Shown here: one piece after another, positions 1-4,634 of the stretch | Position numbering within the stretch: the stretch's first letter is position 1 | Layout of the letters: every line of letters begins with the position of its first letter | Program-made: the position numbers and the translations under genes | Assembly (NCBI GenBank): GCA_964638055.1 | Contig: CAZWXF010000104.1 | Span: forward strand, 1 to 9,494 | DNA length: 9,494 nt | Source: Prado023 sp964638055 | GTDB lineage: Bacteria > Actinomycetota > Actinomycetes > S36-B12 > CAIYMF01 | Reading direction: 5' to 3' | The notes under the pieces: model-generated | What the model was told of the DNA's origin: nothing | The model's database searches: none | Seen by the model: the letters and a program-made list of their open reading frames with translations, nothing else

Positions 1-93
1 CCCGCTGGTCGAGCCCGTCGAGCGGTGTTCCCCCATCCGGTCCGCGTGGTCTCGAGACCCGGTCCCGCCGAGCCCCCCAATGTGCGCGATCCC

Positions 94-1035
94 TCAGTCG
101 TTGGCGTGCAGCTGCGCGGACAGCCCCCCCCAGTGGCCCTTCCGGGGGACCGCCTCCAGGGCGCCGGAGACAGAGTTGCGTCGGAAGAGCAGATCCGGCA
201 TCCCGGACAGGGTCGCCCCCTTGACGACGCTTCCGTCCGGAAGCGTGATCTTCGAGCCGGCCGTGACGTAGCAGCCGGCCTCGACAACGCTGCGGTCTCC
301 CAGCGAGATGCCGATCCCGGCGTTCGCCCCGATCAGGGCGCCCTTGCCCACGCTGACCTGCTCCTTGCCCCCGCCGGAGAGCGTCCCCATGATCGAGGCG
401 CCGCCACCGACGTCGGAGCCCGCGCCGACGATCACTCCCGCCGAGATCCTGCCCTCGACCATGGAGGGGCCCAGCGTTCCCGCGTTGAAGTTGCAGAACC
501 CCTCGTGCATGACGGTCGTCCCCTCGGCCAGGTGAGCGCCCAGCCGGACTCGATCCCCGTCAGCGATCCGCACCCCGCTGGGGACCACGTAGTCGACCAT
601 CCGGGGGAACTTGTCGACGCCCAGAACGGTCACCGGAACCCCGGCGATCCGGGCCCGCAGCTGGACGACCCCCAGGGAGTCGACGGGCACGGGGCCCAGG
701 GACGTCCAGGCGACATTGGGAAGGACGGCGAACAGGCCGTCGAGGTTGACCGTGCGTGGGGTGACCAGCCGGTGTGAGAGCAGGTGCAGGCGCAGGTAGG
801 CATCCGCGGTGTCGGCGGGCGGCTGGGAGAGGTCGGCGATCGATGTGGTCACGACGCGTGTGGCCGTCCCCCGGATGGGGTCCTCTCCGGCCGCCTGGCC
901 GATCGCGGCGACGGTGATCGCCTCCGCGGTGAGACTCGGTGCCGGATACCACACGTCCAGGATCCCAGCGTCGGCCTGGGCACTGGCGAAGGTCGCCAGT
1001 CCGGTCCCGGCCGCGGGAGAGGTCAGAAGCGCCAT
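94..1035 (-). CDS. dapD: 2,3,4,5-tetrahydropyridine-2,6-dicarboxylate N-succinyltransferase (actinobacterial type)
   Basis: Cytoplasmic enzyme that transfers succinyl from succinyl-CoA to tetrahydrodipicolinate in the succinylase branch of DAP/lysine synthesis. The 313-residue product has a variable N-terminal domain (about 1-160) and a left-handed beta-helix of hexapeptide repeats (about 165-280). It carries the stretch MHEGFCNFNAGTLG and then MVEGRISAG; the Glu in that motif (about E194) corresponds to the catalytic Glu of the M. tuberculosis enzyme. The tail LLFRRNSVSGALE is typical of the actinobacterial subfamily. The frame stays open far upstream, but the ATG at 1033-1035 begins the conserved N-terminus (MALLTSPAAG) and any longer start would run into dapE. 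No Shine-Dalgarno precedes it, while a TACGCT hexamer lies 8 nt upstream, suggesting a leaderless transcript. It diverges from dapE, its pathway partner. Confidence 0.97.
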   Translation of the reverse strand: MALLTSPAAGTGLATFASAQADAGILDVWYPAPSLTAEAITVAAIGQAAGEDPIRGTATRVVTTSIADLSQPPADTADAYLRLHLLSHRLVTPRTVNLDGLFAVLPNVAWTSLGPVPVDSLGVVQLRARIAGVPVTVLGVDKFPRMVDYVVPSGVRIADGDRVRLGAHLAEGTTVMHEGFCNFNAGTLGPSMVEGRISAGVIVGAGSDVGGGASIMGTLSGGGKEQVSVGKGALIGANAGIGISLGDRSVVEAGCYVTAGSKITLPDGSVVKGATLSGMPDLLFRRNSVSGALEAVPRKGHWGGLSAQLHAND

Positions 1036-1041
1036 GGGTCG

Positions 1042-1049
1042 ATAGCGTA
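1042..1049. promoter_or_regulatory. Symmetric -10 element shared by dapD and dapE
   Basis: The octamer ATAGCGTA reads as TAGCGT on the plus strand (1043-1048) and TACGCT on the minus strand (1049-1044). Both fit the actinobacterial TANNNT -10 pattern. The minus-strand hexamer is 8 nt before the dapD ATG, giving a leaderless or nearly leaderless mRNA. The plus-strand hexamer would give dapE a leader of about 26 nt that contains its Shine-Dalgarno. No good -35 is visible for either direction. Assignment is from motif and spacing only. Confidence 0.55.
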
Positions 1050-1068
1050 GGGAGCCCCCCGAGCCGAT

Positions 1069-1073
1069 GGGAG
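1069..1073 (+). promoter_or_regulatory. Shine-Dalgarno of dapE
   Basis: GGGAG lies 7 nt before the ATG at 1081 and supports that start. The out-of-frame ATG at 1067 has no such site. Confidence 0.6.
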
Positions 1074-1080
1074 TTCTTGG

Positions 1081-2157
1081 ATGGGCCTGGATCCGGCCGG
1101 TGACCTGCCGACCCTGGTCGGGTCGCTCGTCGACATCCCCAGCGAGAGTCTGTCCGAGGACCGCATCGCCGCTGAGGTCACCGAAGTGCTGCAGGGCCGG
1201 CCGCACCTGAGGGTCGAGCGGATCGGGAACAACGTCGTCGCCCGGACCGACCTCGGCCGCGCGGAGCGGGTCCTGCTCTGCGGCCACCTGGACACGGTCC
1301 CCGCCGCGGGGAACCTGCCGCATCGGATCGACGTCGTCGAGGGTGAGGAGCGCCTCGTGGGCCTGGGTTCATGCGACATGAAGGGCGGCGTCGCGGTTGC
1401 CCTCGCGCTGGCCGTGAGGGTCTCCGAGCCGGTCCGTGACGTGACGTACGTCTTCTACGAGGCCGAGGAGATCGCGGAGAAGCACAACGGGCTTCGGCGG
1501 CTCGCCACTGACCATCCGCACCTGCTGGCGGGGGACTTCGCGATCCTCATGGAGCCGTCCAACGCGGGAGTCGAGGCCGGATGCCAGGGCACTCTGCGCG
1601 TCCTGGTGCGGACCACCGGCCGGCGCAGCCACAGCGCCCGCTCCTGGCTGGGCGTGAACGCGATCCACGGGGCTGCCCCGATCCTGGCCCGACTGGCGGC
1701 GTACGAGCCGGCGCGCGTGATCATCGACGGTCTGGAGTACCGGGAGGGGCTCAACGCCGTCGCGATCGCCGGAGGGGTGGCGGGCAACGTCATCCCCGAC
1801 CAGTGCGTCGTCACCGTGAACTTCCGGTTCGCCCCTGCTCGGTCTGTGGAGCAGGCGATCGAGCACGTGACGGACCTGTTCTCCGACTTCGAGGTGGAGA
1901 TCGTCGACGCGGCGCCCGGGGCGCTGCCCGGGTTGGGCCACCCGGCCGCGCGAGCCTTCCTCGCTGCTTCCGGTGACGAGCCCCGGCCGAAGTTCGGATG
2001 GACCGACGTGGCCCGCTTCAGCTCCCTGGGCATCCCCGCGGTCAACTTCGGACCAGGCGATCCCGGGCTGGCTCACACTCGCGAGGAGTACGTGCCGATC
2101 AGCCAGGTGCGCAGCAGCTACGAGGTGCTACGCACCTGGCTGACGGCTCAGGGCTGA
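1081..2157 (+). CDS. dapE: Succinyl-diaminopimelate desuccinylase (M20 family)
   Basis: Hydrolyses N-succinyl-LL-diaminopimelate to LL-DAP and succinate using a two-metal centre; acts later in the same pathway as DapD. The 358-residue protein has the full M20 set: CGHLDTVP (H69, D71), GSCDMKGG (D99), YEAEEI (E129 catalytic, E130 ligand), MEPSN (E158), GRRSHSARSWLG in the lid domain, and a C-terminal GPGDPGLAHTREEYV that supplies the last histidine ligand. Length is normal for actinobacterial DapE. The ATG follows GGGAG at 7 nt. The 3' end carries a 13-bp inverted repeat, and its stop codon lies inside a 14-bp tandem duplication shared with the end of the convergent YceI gene. The pairing with divergent dapD matches Rv1201c/Rv1202 of M. 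tuberculosis. Confidence 0.97.
   Translation: MGLDPAGDLPTLVGSLVDIPSESLSEDRIAAEVTEVLQGRPHLRVERIGNNVVARTDLGRAERVLLCGHLDTVPAAGNLPHRIDVVEGEERLVGLGSCDMKGGVAVALALAVRVSEPVRDVTYVFYEAEEIAEKHNGLRRLATDHPHLLAGDFAILMEPSNAGVEAGCQGTLRVLVRTTGRRSHSARSWLGVNAIHGAAPILARLAAYEPARVIIDGLEYREGLNAVAIAGGVAGNVIPDQCVVTVNFRFAPARSVEQAIEHVTDLFSDFEVEIVDAAPGALPGLGHPAARAFLAASGDEPRPKFGWTDVARFSSLGIPAVNFGPGDPGLAHTREEYVPISQVRSSYEVLRTWLTAQG
2099..2143. terminator. Possible bidirectional terminator hairpin inside the dapE 3' end
   Basis: TCAGCCAGGTGCG (2099-2111) is the exact reverse complement of CGCACCTGGCTGA (2131-2143), giving a 13-bp perfect stem with a 19-nt loop. It sits in the last codons of dapE, 14 nt before the stop, at a convergent junction where both transcripts need to end. 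There is no U-tract on either side, so it would be a U-less terminator or a stability element. The structure is seen directly; the function is inferred. Confidence 0.4.
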
Positions 2158-2170
2158 CGGCTCAGGGCTG
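2138..2170. repeat. 14-bp tandem duplication across the dapE/yceI stop codons
   Basis: The unit GACGGCTCAGGGCT occurs at 2142-2155 and again at 2156-2169; the period-14 match extends over about 2138-2170. The dapE stop (2155-2157) is at the junction and the YceI stop (2162-2164 on the minus strand) is in the second copy. Confidence 0.85.
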
Positions 2171-2707
2171 CTTGACGGCCGCGACGTCCAGCTGGATCTG
2201 GACCTTGTCGCTGACCAGGACGCCACCGGCCTCCAGGGCGACGTTCCAGGTGAGGCCGAAGTCCCGGCGGGAGAGCTCGGTGGAGCCCTCGAACCCAGCC
2301 CGGACGTTTCCGAACGGGTCGGTGGCCACACCCGTCGGCTCGATCGCCAGCTCGACGGGGCGGGTTACCCCGCGGATGGTCAGGTCGCCGAGCATCACGA
2401 ACTGGTCGCCGTCCTGCTTCACCGCAGTCGAGGCGAACGTCATGGCGGGGTGGGTCTCGACGTCGAAGAAGTCGGCGCTGCGCAGGTGGGCGTCGCGATC
2501 GGGGGAGCCGGTGCTCACCGATGCCATCTCCACGCTGACCTGGGCGGTCGAACCGCTGGGGTTGTCGGCGTCGATGACCAGCATCCCCGCCGTGGCCGGG
2601 AAGTGCCCACGAACCTTGGTCACCATCGCGTGCCGGGCGACGAAGCCGAGGCGGGTGTGGGACGGGTCGATCTGCCAGGTGCCGTGGTAGGCGGTGAAGT
2701 CGGTCAT
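2162..2707 (-). CDS. YceI-family lipid-binding-like protein (cytoplasmic form)
   Basis: YceI proteins form a lipocalin-like beta-barrel that in characterised members binds a polyprenyl/isoprenoid molecule. This 181-residue copy contains the family blocks in order: WQIDPSHTRLGFVARHAMVTKVRG (residues about 10-33), then DRDAHLRSADFFDVETHPAMTF, a GDLTIRGVTRPVEL block, and RRDFGLTWN. No signal peptide is visible, so it is probably cytoplasmic, unlike E. coli YceI. The frame is open to 2890, but the ATG at 2705-2707 is preceded at 8 nt by a strong GGAGGAG (2722-2716) and starts the conserved domain. Its start overlaps the stop of a possible 49-codon ORF (ATGA), and a palindromic operator lies about 160 bp upstream. 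YceI genes are often controlled by MarR-type regulators; none is in this window. The physiological ligand is unknown. Confidence 0.93.
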   Translation of the reverse strand: MTDFTAYHGTWQIDPSHTRLGFVARHAMVTKVRGHFPATAGMLVIDADNPSGSTAQVSVEMASVSTGSPDRDAHLRSADFFDVETHPAMTFASTAVKQDGDQFVMLGDLTIRGVTRPVELAIEPTGVATDPFGNVRAGFEGSTELSRRDFGLTWNVALEAGGVLVSDKVQIQLDVAAVKQP

Positions 2708-2853
2708 GACGCTGTCTCCTCCGGATTGCTGTCCGCGGCGATCGCCGCGGCCCTGTGTGAGTTGGGGGGTGAGGCGGGCTTGGTGGTGAGCTGGCTCGAG
2801 GGTCGGCTGCGGGGCGGTGCTCCGGGAGGTGGCGCGGCCCCTCGGGAGGACAT
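2704..2853 (-). CDS. Possible small ORF upstream of and overlapping the YceI start
   Basis: A 49-residue ORF starting MSSRGAAPPPGAPPRS and ending NPEETAS. It has a good Shine-Dalgarno (GGAGGG, minus strand 2864-2859, 5 nt before the ATG). Its TGA overlaps the YceI ATG in the ATGA arrangement typical of translational coupling. It lies immediately downstream of the palindromic operator, as the first gene of a YceI transcript would. Against it: the product is Pro/Ala/Ser-rich with no domain, membrane segment or signal, and third-position GC is lower than in neighbouring genes (11 of 48 sense codons end in A or T). It could be a leader peptide, a real small protein, or an untranslated leader with a chance frame. 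Function unknown. Confidence 0.35.
   Translation of the reverse strand: MSSRGAAPPPGAPPRSRPSSQLTTKPASPPNSHRAAAIAADSNPEETAS
2716..2722 (-). promoter_or_regulatory. Shine-Dalgarno of the YceI gene
   Basis: GGAGGAG on the minus strand, 8 nt before the ATG at 2707. It decides the short YceI start over longer in-frame options that would extend to 2890. Confidence 0.8.
2733..2750. repeat. 18-bp perfect palindrome in the YceI leader
   Basis: CCGCGGCGATCGCCGCGG is its own reverse complement. In the YceI transcript it can fold into a 7-bp GC stem with a GATC loop, ending 10 nt before the Shine-Dalgarno. It could be a translation-control or mRNA-stability hairpin, or a protein-binding site. The symmetry is certain; the role is not. 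Confidence 0.6.
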
Positions 2854-2866
2854 CTCGGCCCTCCGG

Positions 2867-2889
2867 TGTTGATAGTTGAACTGTCAACA
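2867..2889. promoter_or_regulatory. 23-bp palindromic operator (MarR-like) upstream of the YceI unit
   Basis: TGTTGATAG and CTGTCAACA half-sites flank TTGAA; 10 of 11 base pairs are symmetric around 2878. It is strikingly AT-rich in a GC-rich window. On the minus strand it contains TTGACA (2887-2882) and AACTAT (2877-2872), which could be promoter elements; a start near 2865 would lie just before the small ORF's ribosome site. Symmetry, size and AT content fit a winged-helix dimer such as MarR. Which regulator binds cannot be told from this window. Confidence 0.6.
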
Positions 2890-2968
2890 ATGACCATTGA
2901 ACCCCGATTTCACGCGCCTGTCAAGTGACGTTCCACCCGATGTCCGGTTGCCCAGGCCCCGGCCGCAC

Positions 2969-2974
2969 TAGCGT
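2969..2974 (+). promoter_or_regulatory. -10 element of the LOG-family gene (leaderless)
   Basis: TAGCGT lies 8 nt before the ATG at 2983 and no Shine-Dalgarno is present. The 11-mer CTAGCGTGCGC recurs with identical spacing to an ATG at 7090-7100. No clear -35 is seen. Confidence 0.55.
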
Positions 2975-2982
2975 GCGCGTCC

Positions 2983-3801
2983 ATGACAGAGACACTGGAC
3001 CGCTCCGGCGAAGCCCGTCATGCCGCTCGTACCAAGGGCCCCGTCGTCCTGCGTCGTGAGCAGATCCCGGGCACCACCACCGACCAACGGCTGCTCGACA
3101 CCCGGGACTCGGGCAACTGGGTCCACACCGACCCGTGGCGCGTCCTTCGCATCCAGGCGGAGTTCGTCGAGGGCTTCGGCGCGCTGGCCACGCTCGGCCC
3201 CGCGATCAGCGTGTTCGGCTCGGCTCGTACCCCGGAGGACGACCCGTACTACCTGGCGGCCCAGCGGACAGCGCAGCTGCTCGTCGAGGCCGGCTACGCG
3301 GTCATCACTGGCGGCGGGCCCGGCATCATGGCGGCCGCGAACCGGGGAGCGTGGCTGGCGGGTGGAACGTCCGTCGGACTCGGCATCGAGCTGCCCTTCG
3401 AGCAGCTGCTGAACGAGTGGGTCGACCTGGGCATCAACTTCCGGTACTTCTTCGCCCGCAAGACCATGTTCGTCAAGTATGCGCAGGGCTTCGTGGTGTT
3501 CCCGGGGGGCTTCGGCACGATCGACGAGCTGTTCGAGGCCCTCACGCTCGTGCAGACCGGGAAGGTGACGACCTTCCCCATCGTGCTGTTCGGCTCGGGC
3601 TACTGGGGAGGCCTGCTGGACTGGATGCGCGCCACCATGGCGCTCGAAGGGAAGATCGCGGCGCGGGACCTTGACCTCATCCATGTGACCGACGATCCGC
3701 AGGACGTGGTCGACGTCCTCTCGCTGGCTGAGGGCGCGCGGCGCAGCCACGCGGGGCTGCCCGAGGCGCCGGTGGACGACCGGGCGTCCGACGGCAGCTG
3801 A
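2983..3801 (+). CDS. LOG-family (TIGR00730) Rossmann-fold protein, probable nucleoside monophosphate phosphoribohydrolase
   Basis: LOG-family enzymes release the free base and ribose 5-phosphate from nucleoside 5'-monophosphates, including cytokinin ribotides. The 272-residue protein has the nucleotide-binding GGGPGIM (110-116), a conserved Arg in FARKTMF (R159), and the diagnostic PGGFGTIDE (174-182) containing the catalytic Glu. It also carries an N-terminal extension of about 70 residues, so it belongs to the longer LOG subtype. In vivo substrate is not predictable; the actual role in actinobacteria may be nucleotide salvage or housecleaning. The ATG is placed 8 nt after a TAGCGT hexamer with no Shine-Dalgarno, fitting a leaderless mRNA. 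The position after dapE and before the DivIVA-like and DUF3117 genes matches the Rv1205 region of M. tuberculosis. Confidence 0.93.
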   Translation: MTETLDRSGEARHAARTKGPVVLRREQIPGTTTDQRLLDTRDSGNWVHTDPWRVLRIQAEFVEGFGALATLGPAISVFGSARTPEDDPYYLAAQRTAQLLVEAGYAVITGGGPGIMAAANRGAWLAGGTSVGLGIELPFEQLLNEWVDLGINFRYFFARKTMFVKYAQGFVVFPGGFGTIDELFEALTLVQTGKVTTFPIVLFGSGYWGGLLDWMRATMALEGKIAARDLDLIHVTDDPQDVVDVLSLAEGARRSHAGLPEAPVDDRASDGS

Positions 3802-3845
3802 GCCGGGCTGTCGCTCGGCCCGTTCGGCCGCCTCAGCGTGCAAGG

Positions 3846-4190
3846 ATGCGGGCCGTGCTGTTCGTCCTGACCGCGGTTGCCGTCCTGATCGTCGCGGGCG
3901 TCGTCCTGTTGATCGCCCGCGACCGCCCGATCCTCGACCAGGACGAGACGCAGCGTCCGCAGGACTGGCCCCCGGCCGATCCGGTCGGCCCGCAGGACAT
4001 CCAGTCCGCCCGGTTCGAGGTCGTGGTGCGCGGCTACCGGATGGAGCAGGTGGACCGCGTGCTCTCGGACGCCGCAGCCGCCCTGGCCCAGCGGGACGCC
4101 GAGATCGCCCGTCTGTCGGCCGGGATGGCCGTCCAACGTGCTGGAACGGAGGCTCAGGGTCCCCACGAACCTGCTGCGGATGAGGGATAA
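3846..4190 (+). CDS. Membrane-anchored DivIVA-domain-like small protein (Rv1209-like)
   Basis: A 114-residue protein with an N-terminal hydrophobic segment (about 4-23, AVLFVLTAVAVLIVAGVVLL), a short Asp/Pro-rich linker, and a DivIVA-like block RFEVVVRGYRMEQVDRVLSD (about 56-75) running into a heptad-like helix (ALAQRDAEIARL). It probably tethers a coiled coil to the membrane, but the function is unknown. Start is ambiguous: the ATG at 3846 directly abuts AAGG, whereas the in-frame GTG at 3855 has AAGGA (3842-3846) at 8 nt and would remove three residues. It lies 44 bp after the LOG gene and probably shares its transcript. Its stop overlaps the likely DUF3117 promoter. Rv1209 occupies the same place in M. 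tuberculosis. Confidence 0.88.
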   Translation: MRAVLFVLTAVAVLIVAGVVLLIARDRPILDQDETQRPQDWPPADPVGPQDIQSARFEVVVRGYRMEQVDRVLSDAAAALAQRDAEIARLSAGMAVQRAGTEAQGPHEPAADEG

Positions 4191-4193
4191 TGT
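4186..4193 (+). promoter_or_regulatory. Likely -10 region for the DUF3117 gene
   Basis: GATAATGT overlaps the stop codon of the DivIVA-like gene and contains GATAAT (4186-4191) and TAATGT (4188-4193), both near the consensus. It lies about 45 bp before the DUF3117 ATG. No convincing -35. Confidence 0.4.
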
Positions 4194-4238
4194 CCCAACG
4201 GCCGAAATCCGAGGCCGGCTGACGGGAAGGGGACTCTC

Positions 4239-4406
4239 ATGGCGGCCATGAAGCCGCGAACGGGCGACGGCCCGCTCGAGGTGACGAAAGAAGGTCGAGG
4301 CATCGTGATGCGGGTTCCTCTGGAAGGCGGCGGCCGGCTGGTCGTCGAGCTCAACGCGGACGAGGCGCGCGACCTGGGCTCCCAGTTGACGCAGGTCGCC
4401 GGCTAG
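4239..4406 (+). CDS. DUF3117 protein (Rv1211-like)
   Basis: A 55-residue protein, MAAMKPRTGDGPLEVTKEGR..., almost identical along its whole length to the highly conserved actinobacterial DUF3117 family. After that block comes GIVMRVPLEGGGRLVVELNADEA and a short C-terminal helix. The start is supported by GGAAGGGG ending 6 nt before the ATG. The M. tuberculosis member Rv1211 has been reported as a calmodulin-like calcium-binding protein; I treat that as unconfirmed, as no EF-hand is obvious here. The molecular role is otherwise unknown. The gene ends 44 bp before a strong intrinsic terminator, so it is the last gene of this rightward run and, with its own likely promoter, may be highly expressed. 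Confidence 0.93.
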   Translation: MAAMKPRTGDGPLEVTKEGRGIVMRVPLEGGGRLVVELNADEARDLGSQLTQVAG

Positions 4407-4450
4407 GAAGTGGCGCGGGCACGAGCCCGACGCTGCTGCGAGGTCCTCAC

Positions 4451-4497
4451 GGGCCCGCTTCGCACCGGAGGTGCGTGGCGGGTCCGTTTCTCTTCTC
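4451..4497 (+). terminator. Strong Rho-independent terminator after the DUF3117 gene
   Basis: GGGCCCGC (4451-4458) pairs with GCGGGTCC (4478-4485, one G-U), and CGCACC (4461-4466) pairs with GGTGCG (4470-4475) around a GGA loop, with a 2-nt internal mismatch between the two stem parts. A pyrimidine-rich GTTTCTCTTCTCC follows. This is the clearest canonical terminator in the window and shows that the aminopeptidase frame upstream of it is not coding. Confidence 0.85.
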
Positions 4498-4624
4498 CTG
4501 GCGGTGATGGGCCGTCCGGGCGGGCTTGCTCGCGGCGGCAGCCCGGCGCCGCACGACGGCCGCGGACGAAGCGAGGGCAGAATCAGCACAGGTTGCGCCG
4601 GTCCCTTCCGGCGGTCCGCGGACG

Positions 4625-4630
4625 AGGAGG
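4625..4630 (+). promoter_or_regulatory. Shine-Dalgarno fixing the aminopeptidase GTG start
   Basis: AGGAGG, 4 nt before the GTG at 4635. The in-frame ATG at 4410 has no such site and lies before the terminator. The rest of 4498-4624 shows no gene; a weak CAGAAT (4578-4583) could be a -10. Confidence 0.65.
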
Positions 4631-4634
4631 CCCG

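Noticed and set aside
48..59. 12-bp palindrome GGTCTCGAGACC downstream of dapD as its terminator
   Set aside because: Only a 4-bp stem with a TCGA loop and no U-tract; too weak to call.
25..777. Open plus-strand frame antisense to dapD
   Set aside because: Arg/Pro/Asp-rich with no family features; it mirrors the dapD coding strand, as expected from high GC.
1036..1323. N-terminal extension of DapD by 96 residues
   Set aside because: It runs through dapE coding sequence and shows no conserved content; the conserved N-terminus begins at the ATG at 1035.
2708..2890. Longer YceI start at 2890 (61 extra residues)
   Set aside because: The extension is low-complexity, begins inside the palindromic operator, and the GGAGGAG site supports the ATG at 2707.
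4410..4634. N-terminal extension of the aminopeptidase from the ATG at 4410
   Set aside because: The stretch is Arg-rich and contains an intrinsic terminator; GTG 4635 has AGGAGG and gives the usual M17 length.
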